A stretch of DNA of 64,000 bases from CAYJKB01 sp964370625 (GTDB taxonomy: Bacteria; Bacillota; Clostridia; Oscillospirales; Butyricicoccaceae). The translations under genes and the position numbers were made by a program. Position 1 is the first letter of the stretch; every line of letters starts with the position of its first letter. The stretch spans positions 1 through 64,000 of the forward strand of contig CAYJKB010000006.1 in the NCBI GenBank assembly GCA_964370625.1, in the 5' to 3' direction. The notes beneath the pieces were generated by a model. That model was given only the letters and a program-made list of their open reading frames with translations. It made no database searches and was not told the origin of the DNA. Positions 1 to 8,847 of the stretch are shown in pieces.

Positions 1-605
1 GCAACTTCACGTTGTGTAAGAGGAATTTTATTATTTAATCCGTATCGTAAGATGATTATCTCTCTCTCTCTTTCATCTAAATATAAATCTATATACTTAT
101 TCATCAATCGCAAATTTTCTCTAAGTGATACGATTTCTACAGTGTCGTCTTCTAAAGATATTGTATCAATTAATTCTAATGTATTTCCATCTTTATCGCT
201 TTCAATTGGTTCTGAGAGTGATATTTCGCTAGCTATTCTCTTTGTAGAACGAAAATACATTAATATTTCATTTTCTATACATCTCGCTACATAGGTAGCT
301 AATCTTGCTCCTTTTTCCACTTTAAAGCTTGAAATACCTTTAATCAATCCTATAGTACCTATTGAAATTAAATCATCTTGTTCATCTGTTAATGAATAAT
401 ATTTTTTTATCACATGTGCTACTAATCTTAAATTTCTTTCAACTAAGATATTTTTAGCTTCAATATCTCCATTTTTTAATAATTCCAAATATTTTTGTTC
501 TTCTATTGCTGATAAAGGTTTTGGAAATGATCCACTTAAATTTGATACTCTTAAAATTAAGTATGCAGCATTTAATACAAGTGCTGTGGTTATTGAAATA
601 AACAT
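1..605 (-). CDS. sigK: RNA polymerase sporulation sigma factor sigma-K, C-terminus cut by window edge
   Basis: About 201 codons are visible. After a short hydrophobic N-terminus the protein has the sigma-70 region 2 core (NLRLVAHVIKK, DLISIGTIGLIKGI, ATYVARCIENEILMYFR) and runs into region 4 (LDEREREIIILRYGL, TQREVA). The FPKPLS...EEQKYLELLKNGD lead-in and LRLVAH rather than LRLVVY favour sigma-K over sigma-E. Sigma-K directs late mother-cell genes (cortex, coat) in endospore formers. The ATG at 605 has AGGAG eight bases upstream. The reading frame is intact across the visible part, so there is no sign of a skin-type insertion there. Pro-sequence processing cannot be judged from this alone. 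Confidence 0.88.
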   Translation of the reverse strand, partial: MFISITTALVLNAAYLILRVSNLSGSFPKPLSAIEEQKYLELLKNGDIEAKNILVERNLRLVAHVIKKYYSLTDEQDDLISIGTIGLIKGISSFKVEKGARLATYVARCIENEILMYFRSTKRIASEISLSEPIESDKDGNTLELIDTISLEDDTVEIVSLRENLRLMNKYIDLYLDEREREIIILRYGLNNKIPLTQREV

Positions 606-657
606 AGAACATACTCTCCTTTTTATTTATCGACAAAAAACTTCTTTTACTACTTAA

Positions 658-686
658 ATTTTATGTTTAAAAAAAATCTAATATTA
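658..686 (-). promoter_or_regulatory. Sigma-E-type promoter of sigK
   Basis: On the minus strand TAATATT (680-686) lies 14 bases upstream of CATAAAAT (658-665). This fits the known sigma-E pattern KMATATW-N14-CATACAHT with one mismatch. In Bacillus, sigK is transcribed by sigma-E with SpoIIID, so position and sequence agree. The remaining part of the 606-930 gap holds only hairpins. Confidence 0.6.
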
Positions 687-808
687 CAGAAATTAACTAT
701 TTAATTATTTATTTGTGCAAAAAAATAAGAGGCTGTCGTATTAAGCCATTTATTTCAATTTCAAATAGCTATAATTAATAAATAATGCTAAAAAATTATT
801 AAAATTAC

Positions 809-837
809 AAAAAGTCAGGGCGCGTACCTGACTTTTT
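809..837. terminator. Bidirectional hairpin terminator
   Basis: An 11-bp perfect stem, AAAAAGTCAGG / CCTGACTTTTT, with a 7-base GC-rich loop. A- and T-runs at the two ends allow termination in either direction. It lies upstream of sigK and downstream of the GGDEF gene at 931. Confidence 0.7.
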
Positions 838-856
838 CAACCTCTGAAGAAAAATT

Positions 857-878
857 AAAACAAATCCTGATTTGTTTT
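857..878 (-). terminator. Hairpin terminator after GGDEF gene
   Basis: Stem AAAACAAATC / GATTTGTTTT with a two-base loop, followed on the minus strand by AATTTTT. It directly follows the long palindrome at 879-918. Confidence 0.5.
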
Positions 879-918
879 AGGGGTGTCGCAAATGATTTTC
901 ATCATTTCCGACACCCCT
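879..918. repeat. Long palindrome, GGGGTGTCG family
   Basis: Outer arms AGGGGTGTCG / CGACACCCCT and inner arms AAATGAT / ATCATTT, interrupted by one mismatch, with a 4-base loop. It lies 13 bases downstream of the GGDEF gene at 931-2235. Its GGGTGT core recurs in hairpins at 7967-8000, 22790-22814 and 54557-54590. It probably acts as a terminator or RNA end-stabiliser. Confidence 0.7.
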
Positions 919-930
919 CTATTAACATTT

Positions 931-2235
931 TTATAATTCTTCTCTAACTCTTGCTGTCATTCTTGATTGTTTTGTTGCCATTTTATTATCATACATTTTT
1001 TTATCTACTAATTTAAAAAAATTATTATATTGATATATATTTTTTCCAACAAATTTATCATAACCTATAGCAAGTGAATATTTATGTACAGCATTTTTAT
1101 TAACTTTACTAATTTGAGCTATTACTTCTACAATTAATTCTTCTAGTTCTTCTTTAGAACATCCGCTTAAGATAGAAACAAACTCATCGCCACCTACACG
1201 AAATGTTTTTCCATATTTACCAAAACAACCATTCAGTGCATAATATGAATTTCTAAGTGCATTATCACCTTCCATATGACCTAAATGGTCATTAATCAAT
1301 TTAAGGTTATTCATATCAGAAATAATACACCAAAGTTCTATTTCATTCTCTTCACCTTCAAATAATTCACTTAATTCTTCGTGATATGCTTTAGCATTAT
1401 ATCCACCTGTTAAAGTATCATTAAATGAATATTCAAGCAACATAGTTTTCATTTTATTTGCAACAGTTGCAATTCTACCAACCTCATCATTTGTATATAA
1501 TTCATTTGGTATTTTTATCTTCATATTTCCTGTTTCAGCAATTAATGACATAGCTTTTTCAAGTTTTATTAAGCTTGAACTCATATTTTTTGAGAATGAT
1601 CGTGTGAAAAATAATACTATAAATATGCTTAGAACACTTACAATAACAGCAGTAATTAAAATAGTATTTACAAGCTTATTATTATTTTCTAACGCAACCG
1701 TCAACAGTCTTTCTTCTTCTATAGAAAATTCATCTATACTACCAAAAAATTCATTGGCAATAGGAGTTACTACTTGCAATGCATAAAGTGCATCTTCATA
1801 TTTTCCTCCATTCATCCATATGTCAGCTGATAATATCATGCTTTCTTTATATATATTTTTTTCAGAAATTATACGAGTGAATTCAGTCAACTGAGAACCA
1901 TCTAAATTTTTAGAATATTCATCCATTTTATAATCTAAATCAGTAAATGCATCAATATAGTCATCATAATAATCTTCTTTTATATCTTCATCTACTGCAA
2001 ACAATATATCTCTTCCTAACACACGACAAACATACATATTACGTATAATAGCACTTAATTCTTCTTTATCACGAACATTTGAATCAATTATATTTTGAGA
2101 AGAATTATTGATTGTAATAATTGCAAAAACAGAAAAAGTACTAATAACAATAACATTTATGATTACAAACAGTTGTAATGGAAAAAACTTTTTATGGATA
2201 TCTACGTTGTTTAACCAAGCTCTAAATTTATTCAT
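931..2235 (-). CDS. Membrane-anchored diguanylate cyclase (GGDEF)
   Basis: 434 aa. One membrane segment near residues 19-41, an extracytoplasmic alpha-helical sensor region to about 190, a second membrane segment near 193-215, a HAMP-like linker, then a GGDEF domain from about 275. The active-site motif is intact (FRVGGDEFVSIL). No RxxD inhibitory site sits five residues before it, so product inhibition through that site is not expected. Predicted role: synthesis of c-di-GMP from GTP in response to an external signal. The ATG has GAGGA seven bases upstream. It is a single-gene unit with its own promoter and terminators. Confidence 0.88.
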   Translation of the reverse strand: MNKFRAWLNNVDIHKKFFPLQLFVIINVIVISTFSVFAIITINNSSQNIIDSNVRDKEELSAIIRNMYVCRVLGRDILFAVDEDIKEDYYDDYIDAFTDLDYKMDEYSKNLDGSQLTEFTRIISEKNIYKESMILSADIWMNGGKYEDALYALQVVTPIANEFFGSIDEFSIEEERLLTVALENNNKLVNTILITAVIVSVLSIFIVLFFTRSFSKNMSSSLIKLEKAMSLIAETGNMKIKIPNELYTNDEVGRIATVANKMKTMLLEYSFNDTLTGGYNAKAYHEELSELFEGEENEIELWCIISDMNNLKLINDHLGHMEGDNALRNSYYALNGCFGKYGKTFRVGGDEFVSILSGCSKEELEELIVEVIAQISKVNKNAVHKYSLAIGYDKFVGKNIYQYNNFFKLVDKKMYDNKMATKQSRMTARVREEL

Positions 2236-2330
2236 AAAACGTTCCTCTTCATTTATACATTTAACTATTTACTTCTTAAATTCTCACATATTAAGCAAAT
2301 ATATCTTATATGACTTTATTTGTACTTTTT

Positions 2331-2359
2331 AGTATATCAAATTTATTGTAATTAGTCAA
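2331..2359 (-). promoter_or_regulatory. Sigma-A promoter of GGDEF gene
   Basis: TTGACT (2354-2359), 17-base spacer, TATACT (2331-2336) on the minus strand, upstream of the GGDEF gene that starts at 2235. Confidence 0.7.
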
Positions 2360-2414
2360 TAACAATACCTTATTAAAGCAAATTACGTTTTTTATTCTTT
2401 TCTTTCAAAATATT

Positions 2415-2447
2415 TAAGCTCGAAATTTAATTAAAATTCCGAGCTTA
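2415..2447 (-). terminator. Terminator of activase operon
   Basis: Stem TAAGCTCG / CGAGCTTA extended by imperfect A/T pairs, starting four bases after the stop of the gene ending at 2451. The downstream sequence is AT-rich. Confidence 0.55.
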
Positions 2448-2450
2448 GGT

Positions 2451-3734
2451 TTAAATATCAGATGAAGCTTTTTTCTTTTTATTATTTTCAATATCACGAG
2501 CTACAGCAAGCATAAGTTTAATTCTGTTTTCTTGATTAACTTTTGCAGCACCTGGATCATAGTCAATCGCTGTAACATTAATATCTGGATAACGTTCTTT
2601 AAGTGTTCTAAAAGTCCCTTTGCCCACAATATGGTTTGGCAGACATCCAAATGGTTGTGTGCAGACAATGTTTCCATATCCTTGTGTACAAAGTTCTATC
2701 ATCTCAGCTGGTAAAAGCCAACCTTCACCCATTTTGTTTCCGTATCCTACAACACCATGAATTAAATGTTTTAAATGTTTAAATGAGCCAGGAGGCACAA
2801 ATTTCCCACTAGCATTTACTGCATTTATCAGTGCAGTTTCAACTTTTTCAAGATAATTAAACATAGCTGAAACAATTTTTTGTCTTAAGAATGTTCCTCC
2901 ATAAAGCTTAATATCTTCTAATCTATTATCTGTTTTAAACATCATAAATCCAACAAGACCAGGAATCATATATTCACAATTTTGAGATAACAAAAATTCT
3001 TCAAGACTATTGTTTCCAAGGCTTGAATATTTCACATATATTTCGCCTACAATACCAACTTTTAACTTTTCTGTTTTTTCAATCTTGATTTTAGAAAAGT
3101 CATTCACAATTTTGCCAAAGTTTCTATTCATATCTTTAAAACTAAGACCTTTATTTTTGCCAAATTCTAAAGTAAGTTCATCTCTCCAGCTTTTCACTAA
3201 TTTTTCAGCTTCACCAGCATTAACTTCATAAGGAATAATTTGGTTTTTAAGAAGCATTAACAAATCTCCATAAGCAATGATTGCTAAAGTTTTGCGAAGT
3301 AATGGCACAGTTAATTTAAATCCTTCATTTCTTTCCATACCTGAAACATTAAGCGAAATAACTGGCACATATTCAAATCCCGCTTTCACAAGTGCTTTAC
3401 GCAGTAAATGAATATAATTTGACGCCCTACATCCACCACCAGTTTGAGAAATTAACAACGCAACTTTATGCGTATCATAAAGTCCGCTTTCAAGAGCATT
3501 AATTAGCTGACCTATTACAAGAAGCGCTGGATAACATGTATCATTATGTACATATTTAAGCCCTGTTTGAACAACATCATTGCCTGAATTTTGCAAAATT
3601 TCAACATTATAACCATTATTATTAAATAAATCAGCAATCATTGAAAAATGTATTGGTAACATATTTGGAGCTAGAATTTTATAGGTTTTTCTCATCTCTT
3701 TAGTAAATTCTACTCTCTTTATAACATTATGCAT
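2451..3734 (-). CDS. 2-hydroxyacyl-CoA dehydratase-like (COG3581-type) component, split partner of activase
   Basis: 427 aa. It resembles the C-terminal part of the roughly 1,400-residue activase/dehydratase-like fusion proteins of many anaerobes. Family cues are conserved Cys in DTCYPALL and GGGCRAS, and NIVCTQPFGCLPNH. It lies six bases after the 971-aa activase gene, in the same reading frame and separated only by a TAA, so the pair looks like a divided version of the fused protein. The start is the first ATG; an AGGAAGG lies about 13 bases upstream, inside the end of the preceding gene, which suggests translational coupling. The substrate is unknown. The family couples ATP hydrolysis to low-potential electron transfer through Fe-S clusters. 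Confidence 0.7.
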   Translation of the reverse strand: MHNVIKRVEFTKEMRKTYKILAPNMLPIHFSMIADLFNNNGYNVEILQNSGNDVVQTGLKYVHNDTCYPALLVIGQLINALESGLYDTHKVALLISQTGGGCRASNYIHLLRKALVKAGFEYVPVISLNVSGMERNEGFKLTVPLLRKTLAIIAYGDLLMLLKNQIIPYEVNAGEAEKLVKSWRDELTLEFGKNKGLSFKDMNRNFGKIVNDFSKIKIEKTEKLKVGIVGEIYVKYSSLGNNSLEEFLLSQNCEYMIPGLVGFMMFKTDNRLEDIKLYGGTFLRQKIVSAMFNYLEKVETALINAVNASGKFVPPGSFKHLKHLIHGVVGYGNKMGEGWLLPAEMIELCTQGYGNIVCTQPFGCLPNHIVGKGTFRTLKERYPDINVTAIDYDPGAAKVNQENRIKLMLAVARDIENNKKKKASSDI

Positions 3735-3740
3735 TATTAC

Positions 3741-6656
3741 TTATTTTCCTTCCTGCTCTAGCGCTGCAAGCAAGCTACGTATACGTATTTTTGCTGCACC
3801 TAGATTCGTGATTTCATCAATTTTAAGTTGTGTGTATATTTTTTTGCCACGATATAGTATATTTCTGATTTCATCTGTAGTAATTGCGTCAACACCACAT
3901 CCGAAAGATACTAGCTGAATAATTTGCATGTCATTTTGTGTATTTACATATTTTGCAGCATCATAAAGTCTTGCATGGTATGTCCACTGATTAAGCACAT
4001 CAACTTTGTTATCTGATAATGATAAATGATTTATTGAATCTTCTGTAATTATAGCTACATCAAATGTTGAAATTAGTTTATCAATACCATGATTTACTTT
4101 TGCGTCAAGGTGATATGGTCTTCCACAAAGCACAATAATTGTGTTATCTTGTTCTCTAGCTTTTTCAATAATCTCTTGACCTTTTAGTCGAACATCTGAT
4201 AAGAATTTATCATATTCAGCAAATGCAGCAGTTGTTGCTTTTTGAATATCATTTATAGAGATGTTTTTTAAATATTTAGCTAAAATAGGTTGCATTTTTT
4301 TTACAAAATCTTTTGGACGATGTATGCCTACATAATCGTATATATAATTGATATTTTTAATAGCTGAAATATTATTTATAACTGTTTCAGGATAATAAGC
4401 TACTACAGGACAGTTAAAATGGTTGTCTCCCCGTCCTTCATCTATATTATATGCAAGACATGGATAAAAAATTATGTCTACATCTTTTGTACAAAGTTCT
4501 TCAATATGACCATGTACCAGTTTTGCAGGAAAACAAATTGTATCTGAAGGTATAGAATGTTGACCTTTTAAATAAGTTTCACTATTTGAAAACTCAGAAG
4601 TTATCACTTTGTAACCTAGCGTTTCAAAGAATTTAGACCAAAATGGAAGAAGTTCATACAAATTAAGCACCATCGGTATTCCAATTTTACCCTTTGCATT
4701 TGGTACTTCCACGTCAAAATACTCTGCTAATCGGTTTCTCTTATATTCATACAGATTTAAATCATTTGTGCTTTTTTCACTTTTTCTCACAGGTGTATCA
4801 CAACGATTTCCGGCTATGAACTTTCTGCCATTATCAAAAGTATTAATTGTAAGCGCACAGTTGTTTGTACATGCTCTGCAATGTGTATATGCCACTGTAT
4901 GAGCAAAGTTTAATAAATCATCAGCAGATGAAATAGTTGAATTTGACAATTCTTTTTGTTTTCCAAATAAAGCAGCGCCATAAGCACCCATAATTCCTGC
5001 GATATTCGGGCGAATTACATTGCCACCAATTTCTTTTTCAAAAGCACGAAGCACAGCGTCACTTAAGAATGTACCACCTTGTACAACAATATTTTGACCT
5101 AAATCTGATGCTTTTGTTGCACGAATTACTTTATATATAGCATTTTTAACGACACTTATTGAAAGTCCTGCAGAAATATTTTCTACAGATGCCCCATCTT
5201 TTTGCGCTTGTTTAACTGATGAATTCATGAAAACAGTACAGCGTGAACCTAAATCAACAGGTGCATCAGCAAAAAGACCAAGCTTTGCAAAGTCACTTGC
5301 GTTATACCCTAATACACTTGCGAAACTCTGTAAAAATGAGCCACAGCCAGAAGAACATGCTTCATTTAAGAAAATATCATCAATAATTCCATTTTCTATT
5401 TTAAAGCACTTCATATCTTGACCTCCGATGTCAATTATAAAGTCAACATTGTTATTGAATTTTTTAGCTGCTGTATAATGAGCAATAGTTTCAACAAGTC
5501 CAAAATCTAGCCCAAATGCATTTTTAATCATTTCTTCGCCATATCCTGTTACAGCTGAAGAACGCACATTTGCATTAGGATGTGTTTCATAAAATTTTTG
5601 TAAAAATTCTTTTATTGGAGGTATCGGATTTCCACCATTCGTTTTATATTCAGAAAATAATATTTGTTCATTTTCATCAATAACTACAACTTTAATTGTC
5701 GTAGATCCTGCATCAATTCCGATGTATACATCGCCTTTATAATCTGTAGTATTATTTTGAGATACAGTTTCTTTTTTATGGCGTTCCGTAAATTCATTAT
5801 ATTCTTTATCACTTGCAAATAAAGCTTCTGTTTTATCAAAACTAAATCTCGCTTTATAGTTTGTTAGTCTTTGAACAAATTCATTTATATTAATCATTGT
5901 TTCAGCACATAAAGCACAGCCTAATGAAACATAATGAAGTGAATTTTCAGGAGATATACCCTTTAAATTAAGTGATTTATCAAAGCTCTCACGAAGTTCT
6001 GACATAAATGTCAAAGGTCCACCTAAATACAGAACATTCCCTTCAATATCACGTCCCTGTGCAAGGCCTGTAATCGTTTGGTTTACAACTGAGTAAAAAA
6101 TACTAGCAGATAAATCTTCTTTTTTCGCTCCTTGGTTTAAAAGCGGCTGAATATCTGATTTTGCAAATACTCCACAACGGGAAGCTATAGGATAAATTTT
6201 TTCATGTGATTTTGCAAGTTCATTCATATCTGTCGGAGTTATAGCAAGTAGGGTTGCAATTTGGTCAATAAATGCACCTGTACCACCAGCACAAGTCCCA
6301 TTCATACGAACTTCTAACCCAGAAGATAGAAACAATATTTTTGCATCTTCTCCACCAAGTTCAATAACTACATCTGTATTTGGTTTGTATGTATCAGTTG
6401 CAATTTTAGTTGCAAAAACTTCTTGCACAAATCCAATACCTAAATCATCAGCAAGCCCCATACCAGCAGAACCTGTTATAGCTACAGGAATTTCTGATAT
6501 TTCTGGAAATTCATTCATAACATCATTAAGACATTTTAATAATTTCTCGCTTATCTTAGAATGATGTCTTTCGTATGAATTATACAGAAGTTCTTTGTCA
6601 TCTGATATTAATGCTAGTTTAATTGTAGTCGAGCCTATGTCGATACCTAATTTCAT
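3741..6656 (-). CDS. Acyl-CoA dehydratase activase, tandem BadF/BcrA ATPase domains plus DUF2229
   Basis: 971 aa from the ATG at 6656, which has GGAGG six bases upstream; an upstream in-frame start lacks this. Two ASKHA ATPase domains are seen: the first begins LGIDIGSTTIKLA, the second near residue 300 with IGIDAGSTTIKVV. Each carries Cys residues matching the bridging Fe-S ligands of HgdC-type activators (GTCAGGTG and SRCGVFAKSD in domain 1, EACSSGCGSF and GSRCTVF in domain 2). A DUF2229 region follows, starting near a Cys cluster (HCRACTNNC). Known family members use ATP to push an electron to very low potential onto a partner Fe-S enzyme. The partner is probably the downstream gene. Physiological substrate not known. 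Confidence 0.82.
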   Translation of the reverse strand: MKLGIDIGSTTIKLALISDDKELLYNSYERHHSKISEKLLKCLNDVMNEFPEISEIPVAITGSAGMGLADDLGIGFVQEVFATKIATDTYKPNTDVVIELGGEDAKILFLSSGLEVRMNGTCAGGTGAFIDQIATLLAITPTDMNELAKSHEKIYPIASRCGVFAKSDIQPLLNQGAKKEDLSASIFYSVVNQTITGLAQGRDIEGNVLYLGGPLTFMSELRESFDKSLNLKGISPENSLHYVSLGCALCAETMININEFVQRLTNYKARFSFDKTEALFASDKEYNEFTERHKKETVSQNNTTDYKGDVYIGIDAGSTTIKVVVIDENEQILFSEYKTNGGNPIPPIKEFLQKFYETHPNANVRSSAVTGYGEEMIKNAFGLDFGLVETIAHYTAAKKFNNNVDFIIDIGGQDMKCFKIENGIIDDIFLNEACSSGCGSFLQSFASVLGYNASDFAKLGLFADAPVDLGSRCTVFMNSSVKQAQKDGASVENISAGLSISVVKNAIYKVIRATKASDLGQNIVVQGGTFLSDAVLRAFEKEIGGNVIRPNIAGIMGAYGAALFGKQKELSNSTISSADDLLNFAHTVAYTHCRACTNNCALTINTFDNGRKFIAGNRCDTPVRKSEKSTNDLNLYEYKRNRLAEYFDVEVPNAKGKIGIPMVLNLYELLPFWSKFFETLGYKVITSEFSNSETYLKGQHSIPSDTICFPAKLVHGHIEELCTKDVDIIFYPCLAYNIDEGRGDNHFNCPVVAYYPETVINNISAIKNINYIYDYVGIHRPKDFVKKMQPILAKYLKNISINDIQKATTAAFAEYDKFLSDVRLKGQEIIEKAREQDNTIIVLCGRPYHLDAKVNHGIDKLISTFDVAIITEDSINHLSLSDNKVDVLNQWTYHARLYDAAKYVNTQNDMQIIQLVSFGCGVDAITTDEIRNILYRGKKIYTQLKIDEITNLGAAKIRIRSLLAALEQEGK

Positions 6657-6723
6657 ATATATCCTCCAGCTTAAGTAAATCACATTTATATTAACAATAA
6701 ATTGAAAATTGCATAACTATTAC

Positions 6724-6752
6724 ATTATACATAATCTTTGATTAAATATCAA
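6724..6752 (-). promoter_or_regulatory. Sigma-A promoter of activase operon
   Basis: TTGATA (6747-6752), 17-base spacer, TATAAT (6724-6729) on the minus strand, giving a leader of roughly 60 bases. The rest of the 377-base gap (6657-7033) is AT-rich, with only the opposite promoter at 6961. Confidence 0.7.
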
Positions 6753-6960
6753 CCAACCTTGATAATTTTTAATAAATTTTTAATTTTATTTCTAAGTTTA
6801 TATTAAATGTGAAAAAAATTGATAATTGAATTTCTTGTTTTATATACAAATGGACGAAATATTTTAGTTTTAAAATTAACATTTTCAACTTTGATTATTT
6901 ATTTTTAAATTTATATCTTTTTTCTAACTTTTAAAAGGACAAAATTAGCATAATACTTCA

Positions 6961-6989
6961 TTGACATTATATTATATTTATGTTATGGT
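6961..6989 (+). promoter_or_regulatory. Candidate promoter of S-component gene
   Basis: TTGACA (6961-6966), 17 bases, TATGGT (6984-6989). The -35 is perfect and the -10 weak. Confidence 0.45.
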
Positions 6990-7033
6990 TTATTAAGCAA
7001 TTTGCTTTGCTAATAAATTTTAAGGAGAAAATT

Positions 7034-7573
7034 ATGCTTAAAACTCGTGAAATTACTACTTTAGGGCTTTTCTTAGCACTTGGACTAATTTTACCTTATG
7101 TAACAAGTCATGCTTTCGGAATTCCTGGAACAGTTTTATTGCCAATGCACCTTCCTGTTATTATAATAGGCTTTTTATATGGTCCTATGATTGGATTTAT
7201 ATTAGGACTTATTATTCCAACGCTTTCATTTTTATTAACTGGTATGCCAAGTGTATTAATGTTGCCGATTATGTTAGTTGAACTTAGTCTCTATGGTTTT
7301 ACATGTGGGCTTATGTACAAAAAACTTAAACTAAATATTTATTTTAGTTTAGTTATAGCAATGGTTGTTGGCAGACTTGGTTATTTATCAATCTTATATC
7401 TACTAACAAACGTATTAGGCATTGCAGCATTTGGTAAAATCGCATCTGTTGTAACTGCTATTACTGTAGGTATCCCAGGGATAATAATTCAACTTGTTTT
7501 TATTCCATTAATGGTTAAATTTTTGAAAGGTCATATCTATGTTGAAGAAAATATACAATTCAATAAAAAATAA
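7034..7573 (+). CDS. ECF transporter S component (substrate-binding membrane subunit)
   Basis: 179 aa, about six hydrophobic segments and almost no soluble part. The N-terminal MLKTREITTLGLFLALGL and the internal PMHLPVIIIGFLYGP loop are typical of ECF S components, which capture a vitamin or cofactor and dock on a shared EcfAA'T module. No such module is in this window. ATG at 7034 is preceded by AAGGAG at six bases; the upstream ATG at 6980 has no such site. The gene overlaps the DUF1893 gene by 35 bases, which implies coupled translation. The substrate cannot be read from the sequence. Confidence 0.75.
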   Translation: MLKTREITTLGLFLALGLILPYVTSHAFGIPGTVLLPMHLPVIIIGFLYGPMIGFILGLIIPTLSFLLTGMPSVLMLPIMLVELSLYGFTCGLMYKKLKLNIYFSLVIAMVVGRLGYLSILYLLTNVLGIAAFGKIASVVTAITVGIPGIIIQLVFIPLMVKFLKGHIYVEENIQFNKK

Positions 7574-7961
7574 TGAAGCTAGCTTTTATATTGTAAAAAA
7601 TGATGAAATTATCTATAGTGATAGTGGAATAGGTGTTAAGCCTATTATGAAAGTTATAAATGAATGTCCATCTTTAATTGAAGATGCTGTTGTTATTGAT
7701 AAAGTTATAGGCAAAGCTGCTGCTATGCTTTTAATCAAATATAAAGCTTGTGCTGTTCATGGTATTTTGATGAGTAATACTGCTATTAGAATGTTTGAAA
7801 AACATAATGTCCCATATTATTTTGAAGACTTAGTGGAAGCTATTCAAAACCGTACAAATACTGGTCTATGTCCACTTGAAGACAGTGTGAAGGATACTAA
7901 TGACATCGAGCAAGGTTTTTTAAATATTAAAGACAGAATTGCTGAACTTATGAAAAACTAA
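7539..7961 (+). CDS. DUF1893 (TM1506-like) protein
   Basis: 140 aa. The conserved DUF1893 blocks are clear: DKVIGKAAAMLLIKY, EKHNVPYYFEDLVE, and NRTNTGLCPLEDSV near residues 105-118. Structures of the family (TM1506) show a deaminase-like fold, but the reaction is not established. The start lies inside the S-component gene with AAAGG eight bases upstream. Co-transcription with a transporter suggests it acts on the imported compound; this is inference only. Confidence 0.82.
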   Translation: MLKKIYNSIKNNEASFYIVKNDEIIYSDSGIGVKPIMKVINECPSLIEDAVVIDKVIGKAAAMLLIKYKACAVHGILMSNTAIRMFEKHNVPYYFEDLVEAIQNRTNTGLCPLEDSVKDTNDIEQGFLNIKDRIAELMKN

Positions 7962-7966
7962 AATAA

Positions 7967-8000
7967 AGGGTGTGATGAAAATTAATTTTCATCACACCCT
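7967..8000. terminator. Bidirectional terminator, GGGTGTGA family
   Basis: A perfect 16-bp stem, AGGGTGTGATGAAAAT with its complement, closed by a two-base loop. T-rich flanks follow on both strands (GCTTTTTATT on plus, TTATTTTAG on minus). It separates the convergent DUF1893 and cbiK genes. Confidence 0.9.
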
Positions 8001-8013
8001 GCTTTTTATTCGG

Positions 8014-8781
8014 TTACAAGCATTCTTGAGCTTTTCGGCAATAAATATCAAGTATTTTGGGGTATTCTCCAAGACCTTTTATTGTACATCGTACAGAAAT
8101 CCCCTCTTGTTCTAATATAGTTTTCCAGCTATCATCTTCATCTGATGCCATATCATTTATTGCATGGTCGCCTGCTACTAGCATAAGTGGTGCAAGCAAC
8201 ACTTTTTTATATCCATCTCTTTTAATAGATTTAATCACTTGTTCAATTTCAGGATAACCTTCAACTGTGCCAATATACATACCTTTTAAATCTTCGGTTT
8301 GTGCGATATAGTTCATAGCTGGGTATACCATATTTGCAAAATGTTCTGACCCATGCCCCATAAGCACAATTGCTTCATCTTCACTTTCGAAATTACTTTC
8401 ATAAATAATTTCAAGCACTTCTTTTACACTTTCAGTATCTGATAAAAGTGTTTTACCGATTTTGATATTGTTAAAACTTTCTTTGAAATCTTCTGCTTGA
8501 GCACATACTAAATCATATTCAATCCCACATAGTAAATGTGTTGGCAAGATAATTACATCTGTAATTCCGTCATTTTTCATGATTTCAAGCGTTTCAGGCA
8601 CATCAGTTATGTTAAGTCCACGTTCATTTAGCTTGCGTTTAATGAATTTGCTTGTATATGCACTGTAAATTTTGTAATCCGAAAATTTATTTGCGATTTC
8701 ATTTTCAAGTCGCACGATGTTTTTTTGTCTTGTTTCTTCGTAGCTAGTGCCAAAACTTGCTACTAATATAGCTTTTTTCAT
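8014..8781 (-). CDS. cbiK: Sirohydrochlorin cobaltochelatase (CbiK type)
   Basis: 255 aa from the ATG at 8781, which has AGGAG six bases upstream. The class II chelatase pattern is clear: AILVASFGTSYEETR at the N-terminus, LPTHLLCGIEYD, VLMGHGSEHFANMVYPAMN, and MLVAGDHAINDMA near the C-terminus, with His residues matching the metal and catalytic His of CbiK. It inserts Co2+ into sirohydrochlorin in anaerobic cobalamin synthesis, though related enzymes can make siroheme. No other cobalamin genes lie in the window. It follows leuB on the same strand with a gap of about 66 bases and may be read from that transcript. Confidence 0.88.
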   Translation of the reverse strand: MKKAILVASFGTSYEETRQKNIVRLENEIANKFSDYKIYSAYTSKFIKRKLNERGLNITDVPETLEIMKNDGITDVIILPTHLLCGIEYDLVCAQAEDFKESFNNIKIGKTLLSDTESVKEVLEIIYESNFESEDEAIVLMGHGSEHFANMVYPAMNYIAQTEDLKGMYIGTVEGYPEIEQVIKSIKRDGYKKVLLAPLMLVAGDHAINDMASDEDDSWKTILEQEGISVRCTIKGLGEYPKILDIYCRKAQECL

Positions 8782-8847
8782 GGAGTTCTCCTGTTTTGTA
8801 TATATTTCTAAAGGACTGACACAAGTTTGCATCAGTCCTTAATTTAT

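Noticed and set aside
2451..6656. Calling the split activase a pseudogene
   Set aside because: Both halves are intact, domain boundaries are respected, and an ATG follows the stop; a natural split is at least as likely.
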